Source: MWEH01 sp964392385 (lineage in GTDB: Bacteria > Bacillota > Clostridia > Christensenellales > DTU072). From it: a DNA stretch of 11,031 nucleotides. The notes under the pieces are model-generated. The model was given only the letters and a program-made list of their open reading frames with translations, had not been told where the DNA came from and made no database searches. Each line of letters starts with the position of its first letter. The stretch's first letter is position 1. Of this stretch, positions 1 through 6,358 are shown piece by piece. The position numbers were made by a program, and so were the translations under genes. The stretch lies in NCBI GenBank assembly GCA_964392385.1, contig CAYMPR010000033.1:1-11031 (forward strand), written 5' to 3'.

Positions 1-1
1 G

Positions 2-30
2 TTGCAAAAGGTCCTTTATAACTTTATAAT
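2..30 (+). promoter_or_regulatory. Candidate sigma-A promoter for the 60-1196 gene
   Basis: A -35-like TTGCAA (2-7, 4 of 6 consensus bases) is separated by 17 bp from a perfect TATAAT (25-30). Initiation would fall near 37, leaving a leader of about 23 nt that contains the AGGAG ribosome binding site at 49-53. The element lies at the very edge of the window, so anything further upstream is not visible. Confidence 0.6.
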
Positions 31-59
31 GTAAACATGTATACTTTGAGGAGAAGGTT

Positions 60-1196
60 ATGGAAGGATTGAGAAATGCAATAGATGGATTACGCTCAAC
101 TTTGAACGGATTTGATCCATTTACTTTGGGGGAAGGCATGGCTCCCGCAATTTACATTATCCTCGGTTGCGTTGTACTGATACTATTAGGTTTTTTAATC
201 GCAGTGATTATTGCTGGCGCAGCAAAGATGAGTAAGTTAAAACAAAATCTTGACGACACCACAGCATTCGTGAATGCTAATGGAATTGTAGACGAGAAAA
301 ATGTTGGCGGAGTTTACGATCGGATAAAGAATATGCCAAAAGCAATTGTTGATGGCTGGGGAAATTTCATGGAACAACAAACCGGAAAACCCTCAGATTT
401 CATCTCCGAAAAAGAAGCCCTAGGAGTTAGAAAAGACAACCCAAACTATGCTCCTGGAAAGAAGTTTTTCAAAGTATTTAGCTCCTTGATTATTTTAGTT
501 GGAATTGCGCTTGCCGGTATTAGCTGTGCTGATGCTCTATACAATTTACCTGCTGGAATGGAGGCAACTGTTGCTTTTGCTAAGTTTGCTCTTCCAGTAT
601 TTGGAACACTTGCTTTGCCTTGGATTTTTTATGTAATTTTCGCAGCAATTATATCAGGCGTTAATAAAGCTAAATTTAATAAATTGCGCGCAAGCTTTAT
701 AGGCTTTCAAGATGCACTGGATTCAAATGTAATTATCTTTAAAGAAGAGCAAGATGACTTCATAACTGAAAATATTGAAGAAATCAACGCAGCTATTGAA
801 GATATTTTAGCTAACAAGCTTACTGACAGTGAGATTTTGGAAATAGTAACTACTCCTAAAATCGATGAAAAATACGCAGTAGAAGAAGTAGCACTTCCAC
901 AAGCAACACAAAGTGAAGAAGTAAAAGAAGAGCCAGTTTCTAGAGCTTTAACCCCCGAAAAGGCTGCGGTCGCTGAGGAAATAGACAAGGGACAAAGATT
1001 AGTTCAACTCGTGTTTGTTGCCGATAAAGCTTCAAGAGATCCCAATATCACTTCAGAGCAATTAGAGGAATTAATTGTTTATCTTGAAACGACAAAGAAT
1101 AATGGCGAATTTAACGATCCAGATGAGCAGTCAATATTTGAAGATTGTTTAACAATGTTGTCTGGAGCATACTTCCTTAGGTTTGGCGAACAATAA
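60..1196 (+). CDS. Uncharacterised three-helix membrane protein with long acidic cytoplasmic tail
   Basis: I do not recognise this 378-residue protein. Three hydrophobic segments are visible, at about residues 29-53, 138-158 and 172-199. An 80-residue soluble stretch lies between the first two, and an acidic soluble C-terminus runs from about 200 to the end. The C-terminus has a low-complexity linker (about 270-305, rich in Glu/Val/Ala) and then a compact helical region (about 308-378). One helix, a large soluble loop, two close helices and a tail is the arrangement seen in MotA/TolQ/ExbB-type stator proteins, but I see no decisive shared motif and infer no function. The ATG at 60 is well placed behind AGGAG (49-53, 6-nt spacing). 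A CorA-family gene follows on the same strand 189 nt downstream, so co-transcription is possible. Confidence 0.85.
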   Translation: MEGLRNAIDGLRSTLNGFDPFTLGEGMAPAIYIILGCVVLILLGFLIAVIIAGAAKMSKLKQNLDDTTAFVNANGIVDEKNVGGVYDRIKNMPKAIVDGWGNFMEQQTGKPSDFISEKEALGVRKDNPNYAPGKKFFKVFSSLIILVGIALAGISCADALYNLPAGMEATVAFAKFALPVFGTLALPWIFYVIFAAIISGVNKAKFNKLRASFIGFQDALDSNVIIFKEEQDDFITENIEEINAAIEDILANKLTDSEILEIVTTPKIDEKYAVEEVALPQATQSEEVKEEPVSRALTPEKAAVAEEIDKGQRLVQLVFVADKASRDPNITSEQLEELIVYLETTKNNGEFNDPDEQSIFEDCLTMLSGAYFLRFGEQ

Positions 1197-1233
1197 TTAT
1201 AGTGGATTATCCACAAGGATAACGGAAAATAAA

Positions 1234-1275
1234 ATGGAAGACCCTCTTAGTAGGACGGAAAAATTAATTGAATAG
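1234..1275 (+). CDS. Candidate 13-codon leader peptide upstream of the CorA-family gene
   Basis: A short frame ATG...TAG encodes MEDPLSRTEKLIE. It lies in the CorA leader, ahead of a terminator-like hairpin. The only nearby ribosome binding site is weak (GGA at 1224-1226, 7-nt spacing; AAGGA at 1215-1219 is 14 nt away). The Met-Glu-Asp-Pro start recalls enterobacterial MgtL, the mgtA leader peptide, which begins Met-Glu-Pro-Asp-Pro; acidic/proline N-termini of this kind are known to destabilise ribosomes at low Mg2+. Frames this short arise often by chance, so the call rests on context and on the fact that its last three codons can pair with the downstream antiterminator arm. Confidence 0.3.
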   Translation: MEDPLSRTEKLIE

Positions 1276-1351
1276 AAAAGCGCACCATGAAGGTGGTGCT
1301 TAATGTTTCAAGTAACTCTTTAAAGGGATATGCTGAAACATATCCCTTTTT
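1264..1351 (+). promoter_or_regulatory. Candidate transcription attenuator in the CorA leader
   Basis: Several RNA pairings compete here. A terminator-like stem pairs 1322-1332 (AAAGGGATATG) with 1339-1349 (CATATCCCTTT), 11 perfect pairs around loop CTGAAA, ending in five T. An alternative 8-bp stem pairs 1303-1310 (ATGTTTCA) with 1334-1341 (TGAAACAT); it uses the terminator loop and the first three bases of its 3' arm, so the two exclude each other. A third pairing, 1264-1272 (TTAATTGAA) with 1307-1315 (TTCAAGTAA), 8 of 9, would block the antiterminator. It encloses an independent hairpin of 1282-1287 (GCACCA) with 1294-1299 (TGGTGC). Only 34 nt separate the T run from the CorA start, too little for a separate promoter, so CorA transcripts should cross this element. 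Confidence 0.5.
1322..1351 (+). terminator. Terminator-like hairpin between the membrane-protein gene and the CorA-family gene
   Basis: A perfect 11-bp stem (1322-1332 with 1339-1349) has a 6-nt loop and a run of five T at 1347-1351, three of them inside the stem. The U-tract is short, so termination is probably partial. It may end the upstream gene, act as the attenuator of the downstream gene, or both. Confidence 0.6.
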
Positions 1352-1385
1352 GTTGGAACAAGCTCTTAAGGTAAAGAGGTGAAAG

Positions 1386-2405
1386 ATGATACAAGTATTT
1401 GAAAATAGTGGGAAAAATCTTGTTGAATTAGATAATGATTTTACTGGTGGAATCAACCTAAAAAATAAATGGATCCATTTAGAAAATCCCACAGACCTTG
1501 AGATTGAATTAATTGCAAGAGTTACGGGCGTTGATGAAGACAAAATTAAGGCAGCCCTTGATGAAGAGGAAAGGTCACGTATCGAAGTCGATGAGAGAGA
1601 AACCTTAGTAATTTTTGACGTACCAATCATTGAAGAAGAGCCTAGCTATTATAGCTACACAACGGTTCCTCTCGGCACAATAATAACAGATAAAACCATT
1701 ATAACCGTTTGTTTAAAACCTAACTCAGTAATTCGCAATATGATTAACCAGAGGGTAAAAAACCTTGATACTTCTGAGCGCAATAGAGTATTGTATCAGA
1801 TGCTATATCTTACACATATTAAGTTTTTGCAGTATTTAAGGCAGATAGATAGATCATACCAAAGAATTCAAGGAGAACTCCAACGTTCTACAAAAAACAA
1901 AGAACTTATACAAATGTTGGATTTACAAAATTCACTAGTATATTTTTCAACATCCCTTCGTGGCAATAACCTTATCGTTGAAAGACTCTCAAGGCAGGGG
2001 CTAAAAGTTGAAACAGAATATAATTTGGATTTATTAGAGGATGTGCAAATAGAAAGTAGACAGGCGCTTGATACTTGTAATCTTTATAGGGATGTTTTAT
2101 CGGCGACAATGGATGCATATGCTTCAGTTATTTCTAATAATCTAAACATTACAATGAAACTACTAACAGTTATTTCCTTAATCTTTTCAATACCTACAAT
2201 TTTTGCTTCTCTCTGGGGTATGAATACAGGAGTTCCTTTCCAAGGACAGCTATATGGTTTCTTCGTTGTGGTTGCAATTAGCCTAGTCGCTTGCGTAGTG
2301 GCATACTTACTCTTAAGGAAGAACGAAAGGACACGTCTTGGAGAAAAGAAAATAAAAAGAAGTAAGATTGTAAGAGAGCGAAGAGAAAATAAAGAAGAAG
2401 AGTAA
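1386..2405 (+). CDS. CorA-family divalent-cation (Mg2+/Co2+) transporter
   Basis: This 339-residue protein belongs to the CorA 2-TM-GxN family, pentameric channels in the cytoplasmic membrane that mainly take up Mg2+. The signature Gly-Met-Asn is at 278-280 (context SLWGMNTG), directly after TM1 (about 257-277); TM2 spans about 290-310. A long helical cytoplasmic N-terminal domain (about 1-255) precedes them, and a basic tail (about 311-339, many Lys/Arg) follows. Length and architecture are normal for a CorA homologue. The final motif is WGMNTG rather than the YGMN form of the best-known members, so the preferred ion is not certain. The ATG at 1386 has AGAGGTG at 1375-1381. The leader carries a possible attenuator and leader peptide, and a strong terminator follows the stop codon. 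Confidence 0.9.
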   Translation: MIQVFENSGKNLVELDNDFTGGINLKNKWIHLENPTDLEIELIARVTGVDEDKIKAALDEEERSRIEVDERETLVIFDVPIIEEEPSYYSYTTVPLGTIITDKTIITVCLKPNSVIRNMINQRVKNLDTSERNRVLYQMLYLTHIKFLQYLRQIDRSYQRIQGELQRSTKNKELIQMLDLQNSLVYFSTSLRGNNLIVERLSRQGLKVETEYNLDLLEDVQIESRQALDTCNLYRDVLSATMDAYASVISNNLNITMKLLTVISLIFSIPTIFASLWGMNTGVPFQGQLYGFFVVVAISLVACVVAYLLLRKNERTRLGEKKIKRSKIVRERRENKEEE

Positions 2406-2411
2406 AAAGAT

Positions 2412-2440
2412 AATACGGTGCAAGCGCACTGTATTTTTTT
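2412..2440 (+). terminator. Intrinsic terminator after the CorA-family gene
   Basis: A 10-bp stem of 2412-2421 (AATACGGTGC) with 2426-2435 (GCACTGTATT) contains one G-T wobble. It has tetraloop AAGC and is followed by seven T (2434-2440). It starts seven bases after the stop codon, a textbook rho-independent terminator. Confidence 0.92.
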
Positions 2441-2458
2441 GAAGATATCTTTTAATAG

Positions 2459-2635
2459 CTATAAAAAAGTGTAGAGAATAGTCCCAAACTCCATGTAAAT
2501 GTGTACGGCGAAGTCAAAAATACCATATAAATGTGTATGGAAAGGTCATAAAACACCATATAAATGTGTACGATATAAGCCAAAAAGTCATATAAATGTG
2601 TAAGAAATAGCCGTAAAATACCATATAAATGTGTA
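2459..2635 (+). repeat. Six-copy 15-bp motif array with a 32-33 bp period
   Basis: The motif CCATATAAATGTGTA is exact at 2523-2537, 2556-2570 and 2621-2635. It differs by one base at 2491-2505 and 2588-2602, and by three at 2459-2473. Start-to-start distances are 32, 32, 33, 32 and 33 bp, about three helical turns. The intervening 17-18 bp are diverged but share a pattern: an A-rich stretch, then GTC or GCC, then an A-run just before the motif. The core (CATATAAATGTG) is an imperfect dyad, as expected for a dimeric DNA-binding protein. The array fills the gap between the CorA terminator and the promoter of the ATPase gene. It could be an operator array, the multi-site end of a lost mobile element, or an iteron-like cluster. 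Confidence 0.85.
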
Positions 2636-2641
2636 TAAGGC

Positions 2642-2670
2642 TTGATAGTGGGCTTAATTTGGTGTATAAT
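2642..2670 (+). promoter_or_regulatory. Promoter of the AAA/DUF4143 ATPase gene
   Basis: TTGATA (2642-2647, 5 of 6) and a perfect TATAAT (2665-2670) are separated by 17 bp. Initiation would fall near 2677, only about ten bases before the ATG at 2687, so the AAGGTG ribosome binding site (2677-2682) would sit at the extreme 5' end of the transcript. Confidence 0.75.
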
Positions 2671-2679
2671 CCAATTAAG
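2653..2679 (+). promoter_or_regulatory. Inverted repeat flanking the -10 box (candidate operator)
   Basis: The left arm CTTAATTTGG (2653-2662) and the right arm CCAATTAAG (2671-2679) are inverted copies apart from one extra T in the left arm. The 8 bp between them, TGTATAAT, contain the whole -10 box. A repressor bound here would block the polymerase. Most of it lies upstream of the predicted transcript, so a DNA operator is more likely than an RNA hairpin. Confidence 0.55.
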
Positions 2680-2686
2680 GTGAAAA

Positions 2687-3982
2687 ATGAAAAGAAATAT
2701 TTTAGAACAATTAATTAAATGGAAATTAGATCCAGAAAGAAAACCTTTAATTATTAGAGGTGCAAGGCAAGTTGGAAAGACTTGGTTAATGCTTGAGTTT
2801 GGAAGTAAATACTATGACCAATATGTATATTTAAATTTCGAAAAACAACCAGATATTAAGTCTATTTTTGAATTAAACAAAGACCCTCACAGAATCATAG
2901 AGCTTATTGGTTTAATCTCTGGAAAAAAGATTATACCTCAATCCACACTGTTAATATTAGATGAGATTCAAGAATGTCCCAATGCGCTAAATGCACTTAA
3001 ATATTTCAATGAAGAAGCAAATGAATATCATTTGATTGTTGCGGGAAGCTTGCTTGGTACCTTTTTAGCGCAACAATATTCATACCCTGTTGGAAAAGTT
3101 AATATAATAAATATCTATCCCTTGACATTCGATGAATGGCTTGAAGAAACGGATTCAAATTTATTTTCGTACTATAAATCCATAAACAAGAGGGAATCTA
3201 TACCTCTTATATTTCATAATAAGTTACTCGAGTCATATAAACAGTACCTTGTAGTTGGAGGAATGCCTGAGTGCGTTCTATCTTGGGTTACTAATAAGGA
3301 TCCCGATAAAATAGTGAAAATTCAAAGAGAGTTGATAATAATATATGAAAATGATTTTTCTAAATACAATAATCAAATTGATGCCGCAAGGCTGTTAATG
3401 CTGTTTCGCTCTATTGTTCCGCAACTAGCTAAAAATAATCCAAAGTTTATTTATGGTGTCTTAAAATCTGGCGCTAGGGCAAGAGAATATGAAGCAGTGA
3501 TTGAGTGGCTTGTTTCAGCTGGACTAGTAAATAGAGTAAATAATGTTTCAAATCCAATATATCCACTTTATGCATACAAGATTGCCAACTATTTTAAATT
3601 ATATTTTTTTGATACGGGTCTTTTAAACTTCATGGCTGGAATCACCGCTGAATCAATCATATTAGACCGGGAATTTGCCTTTAAAGGCGTAATTGTTGAA
3701 AACTATGTGTTGCAACAAATTAAGGCAAAATCGGATTCCGAGCCATATTTTTATGCGGTTCCACAATCTCTCGAGATTGACTATATAATACAACACAAAG
3801 GAGAAATTCTTCCAATAGAAGTCAAGGCTGGAGCAGACAAAAAGGCAACAAGCATAAAAACATTTTTGCAAAAAAATTCTTCTATTAGAGCTATCCGTTT
3901 TTCTCAAATGAATTACCAGATTGAAGATAAATTAACAAATATTCCTTTGTACCTATGTCCCAAAATTTATGAACTAATTTAA
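2687..3982 (+). CDS. AAA-type ATP-binding protein with DUF4143 / PD-(D/E)XK-like C-terminus
   Basis: A 431-residue protein of the widespread AAA_14-DUF4143 family, whose physiological role is unknown. The ATPase part shows Walker A GARQVGKT at 25-32, Walker B LLILDEIQ at 88-95 and the family's AGSLLG at 119-124. The middle (about 205-330) is the helical DUF4143 region. The end carries restriction-endonuclease-like signature residues in order: Glu338 (VEN), Asp365 (EIDYI) and Glu378-x-Lys380 (IEVKAG). Catalysis by that domain is not established for the family. Start and length fit the family; AAGGTG at 2677-2682 serves the ATG. Sampled stretches look more AT-rich than ttdAB. It is a single-gene unit behind its own promoter and a repeat array, consistent with an accessory gene. 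No partner nuclease, methylase or toxin lies beside it. Confidence 0.9.
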   Translation: MKRNILEQLIKWKLDPERKPLIIRGARQVGKTWLMLEFGSKYYDQYVYLNFEKQPDIKSIFELNKDPHRIIELIGLISGKKIIPQSTLLILDEIQECPNALNALKYFNEEANEYHLIVAGSLLGTFLAQQYSYPVGKVNIINIYPLTFDEWLEETDSNLFSYYKSINKRESIPLIFHNKLLESYKQYLVVGGMPECVLSWVTNKDPDKIVKIQRELIIIYENDFSKYNNQIDAARLLMLFRSIVPQLAKNNPKFIYGVLKSGARAREYEAVIEWLVSAGLVNRVNNVSNPIYPLYAYKIANYFKLYFFDTGLLNFMAGITAESIILDREFAFKGVIVENYVLQQIKAKSDSEPYFYAVPQSLEIDYIIQHKGEILPIEVKAGADKKATSIKTFLQKNSSIRAIRFSQMNYQIEDKLTNIPLYLCPKIYELI

Positions 3983-4050
3983 ATAATGGCGATTAATAAA
4001 AAACCCTCAAGAAAACTGAGGGTTTCAAAGCAGTTTAATATGAACTAATT
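3968..4050 (+). repeat. 12-bp direct repeat flanking the convergent terminator
   Basis: TATGAACTAATT occurs at 3968-3979 (the last codons of the ATPase gene) and again at 4039-4050, just beyond the terminator and before the stop codon of the convergent synthetase gene. The copies are 71 bp apart. They may be a local duplication or a chance match in AT-rich DNA. Confidence 0.5.
3996..4025 (-). terminator. Intrinsic terminator of the minus-strand gene block
   Basis: A 9-bp perfect stem of 4001-4009 (AAACCCTCA) with 4017-4025 (TGAGGGTTT) encloses a 7-nt loop. Read on the minus strand, the stem runs into TTTTTT then ATT, a proper U-tract, so it ends the synthetase transcript. Read on the plus strand it ends in only three T, so termination of the convergent ATPase transcript would be weaker. 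Confidence 0.85.
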
Positions 4051-4058
4051 AAAAATAA

Positions 4059-6326
4059 TTATTTTTTGTCTTTATCGCGTAATACTACACGGCGTATTTT
4101 ACCGTTTGTAGTTCTTGGTAGTTCTTTAATAAACTCCACTATTCTTGGATATTTATATGGTGCTGTGCTATTTTTTACAAACTCTTGGATTTCTTTTACG
4201 AGCTCTTCTGATCCTTCATATCCCTTTTTAAGAACAATAGAAGCCTTAACGATTTGTCCTCTTGTAGGGTCAGGAACGCCAGTTACAGCACATTCTAATA
4301 CATACGGAAGACGCATTATTACTGATTCTATCTCAAAAGGACCTATGCGATATCCACTTGACTTAATTACATCATCTACTCTTCCGACAAAGAAGAAATA
4401 CCCTTCCTCATCTCTCCAAGCTTCATCACCTGTATGATATAGGCCATCATGCATTGCATGTTTAGTTGCTTCGGCATCGTTATAGTACTCTGTTAATAAG
4501 CCATAAGGGAGCCCATTTTTAATGTTAATTACAATTTCTCCAACCTCCCCAGGCTTTGTAGAAACACCATCAAAATCCACTAGGTCAATATCATATTGAG
4601 GTGTAGGTTTACCCATTGAACCAGGTTTTACGTCGTAACCAGCAAGATTTGCTATCATTGCCGTAGTTTCAGTTTGACCAAATCCTTCTCGAATTACTAT
4701 ACCCGTAGCTCTTCTAAATCTTTCGGCAATATCTGCATTCATTGCCTCTCCAGCAGTGGTTGCATTTTTTAGGCTTGATAAATTGTAATTTTCAAATCCC
4801 GCAAGATCAAAAAATCTTAGCATAGTAGGAGGTGCACAAAGAGAGGAAATGCCATATTTAGGTATTAGCTCTAATATATCGCTTGCTTCAAATCTATCAA
4901 AATCATACACAAAGACCGCCGCTTCAGCTAGCCACTGTCCGTATATCTTCCCCCAAACAGCTTTACCCCAGCCAGTATCAGCGATTGTAAAATGTAAATC
5001 CGTTTTAGATAGATTATGCCAATATTTAGCTGTTACAAAGTGGCCTAGAGTATATTTTTGAGTATGAGATACTATTTTAGGATACCCCGTTGTTCCTGAA
5101 GAAAAATACATAAGAGATACATCATCAATGTGAGTGGGAATTCTTTCTAAATATGGTGAAGAGATAAGTAGTTCTTTATCAAAGTCAAACCATCCATTTA
5201 CAGGTATGCCCACTGAGATTTTATGTTTAACTTCTGGACACCTCTTACAAGCATTATCGCATTTTTCAATGATGTCATGCTCATTTATTACAATACACCC
5301 ATTTGCATGGGCTGAATTAAACCTGTATACATAATCTTCTGTTTGAAGCATAAACGTTGCAGGAATACCAATAGCGCCTATTTTATGAAGGCCTAGTAGG
5401 GCTGCCCAAAATTGGTGACGACGTTTAAGTACTAGTAAAATCTTGTCACCTCTTTTTATCCCAGCGCGTAAAAAGAAATTAGCTGCTCTATTACTATATT
5501 CGGACATCTCTTTAAAAGTGAAAAATCTCTCTTCTTTTTGTTCAGAAAGCCAAACCATAGCAAGCTTATCAGGAGATTTTTTGGCAATTGCGTCTACTAC
5601 ATCATATGCAAAGTTATAATTATCGGCAGGGTGAAAATCTAACTTAAGTAGTCTTCCTTTATCATCTAAAGTCGGAGTGATAAAATTATGATAAATATCC
5701 TGAGTCTCTAACGATTTACTAACTGAGTCAATTGTTTCGATGTCGTGAATTTCCGACATAGAGCCAAAGGTTTTAATTACTATTGCTGCAAATGTGGCAT
5801 CGGCTCCTTCCGCTACCATTCCATGAGGCAAATTTGCGTTATAGTAAACGCTGTCGCCTTCACTTAATACGGTTTCATAATCACCAATTTTTATTTTTAG
5901 TTTACCGTTTAGTACAATGTCTATTTCTTGGTCATTATGAACAGATACTGGAATAGGAGAACCCATATCATCTGGATTATAGTAAGCAGTAACAATAAAT
6001 GGTTCAGCAAACTTGTCCTTAAATTCAGAAGCTAAGTGCAAATACTTAAACCCTTTTCGTCTATCAAGCTCCATGCCATCGCCTTTTCTAGTAACTTGAA
6101 AGCCGGTTAGTTTAGGGGTTTCGCCTGAAATCAGTTGTACGATATCTACAGCAAAATATTTTGCTAGTCGTTGAAGGAAGTTGAAAGAAAAATCCATCTT
6201 CCCGTTTTCTGCTTCAAGGTATTCCTCAACGCTTACTTTTGTAGCTAAGGCAACCTCTTCTACGCTCATTTTAAGAACTTCTCGAAGATATTTTATGCGT
6301 TCAGCTATTTTTTTAATATCTGTCAT
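4059..6326 (-). CDS. HTH (XRE)-cupin-acyl-CoA synthetase fusion, MACS-like AMP-forming ligase
   Basis: A 755-residue, three-domain protein. Residues 4-66 are an XRE-type helix-turn-helix. About 95-190 is a small cupin barrel with possible ligands His130, Glu134 and His168. About 205-755 is an ANL-superfamily acyl-CoA synthetase closest in feel to medium-chain or acetate/butyrate-type ligases, which make acyl-CoA from acid, ATP and CoA through an acyl-AMP. Its motifs are intact: P-loop FSSGTTGYPK 408-417, GFGQTE 548-553, TGD 632-634, RVDDVIKSSGYRIG 649-662 and catalytic Lys743 (TNGK). XRE-cupin pairs normally occur as stand-alone regulators, so the fusion suggests ligand sensing or self-regulation, which is inference. 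I chose the ATG at 6326 (MTDIKKIAER, a natural HTH start). An in-frame ATG at 6350 would add eight hydrophobic residues. The gene follows amaP closely and ends at a clear terminator. Confidence 0.9.
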   Translation of the reverse strand: MTDIKKIAERIKYLREVLKMSVEEVALATKVSVEEYLEAENGKMDFSFNFLQRLAKYFAVDIVQLISGETPKLTGFQVTRKGDGMELDRRKGFKYLHLASEFKDKFAEPFIVTAYYNPDDMGSPIPVSVHNDQEIDIVLNGKLKIKIGDYETVLSEGDSVYYNANLPHGMVAEGADATFAAIVIKTFGSMSEIHDIETIDSVSKSLETQDIYHNFITPTLDDKGRLLKLDFHPADNYNFAYDVVDAIAKKSPDKLAMVWLSEQKEERFFTFKEMSEYSNRAANFFLRAGIKRGDKILLVLKRRHQFWAALLGLHKIGAIGIPATFMLQTEDYVYRFNSAHANGCIVINEHDIIEKCDNACKRCPEVKHKISVGIPVNGWFDFDKELLISSPYLERIPTHIDDVSLMYFSSGTTGYPKIVSHTQKYTLGHFVTAKYWHNLSKTDLHFTIADTGWGKAVWGKIYGQWLAEAAVFVYDFDRFEASDILELIPKYGISSLCAPPTMLRFFDLAGFENYNLSSLKNATTAGEAMNADIAERFRRATGIVIREGFGQTETTAMIANLAGYDVKPGSMGKPTPQYDIDLVDFDGVSTKPGEVGEIVINIKNGLPYGLLTEYYNDAEATKHAMHDGLYHTGDEAWRDEEGYFFFVGRVDDVIKSSGYRIGPFEIESVIMRLPYVLECAVTGVPDPTRGQIVKASIVLKKGYEGSEELVKEIQEFVKNSTAPYKYPRIVEFIKELPRTTNGKIRRVVLRDKDKK

Positions 6327-6342
6327 TAGTAATAATATCCCA

Positions 6343-6358
6343 CTTAGCATAAGCTAAG
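6343..6358 (-). promoter_or_regulatory. Hairpin between ribosome binding site and start of the synthetase gene
   Basis: Read on the minus strand, CTTAGC, loop TTAT, GCTAAG forms a perfect 6-bp stem. It lies between the only good ribosome binding site (AAGGAG, 6372-6367) and the preferred ATG at 6326. The alternative ATG at 6350 sits at the loop edge, 16 nt from that site. Neither spacing is normal without folding, so the hairpin may influence initiation. Confidence 0.45.

Noticed and set aside
1197..1385. An M-box, NiCo, yybP-ykoY or T-box leader
   Set aside because: None of the core consensus segments I know for these families is present. GGTGGTGCT at 1292-1300 slightly resembles a T-box core but lacks the ACCGCG part, and the gene is not amino-acid related.
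60..2405. A Zorya-like or other stator-based defence pair
   Set aside because: The first gene has only a topology resemblance, and its neighbour is a CorA transporter rather than a ZorB/MotB-type partner; no helicase or nuclease partner is nearby.
2459..2635. A CRISPR array
   Set aside because: The repeat is only 15 bp, the intervals are 17-18 bp with a shared pattern rather than unrelated spacers, and no cas gene is present.
2687..3982. A toxin-antitoxin or restriction system built on the ATPase
   Set aside because: No small partner gene, methylase or specificity subunit lies beside it; the operator-like promoter alone does not establish such a system.
4066..4437. A 123-codon plus-strand frame
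   Set aside because: It lies antisense to the catalytic C-terminal end of the acyl-CoA synthetase and has no recognisable features.
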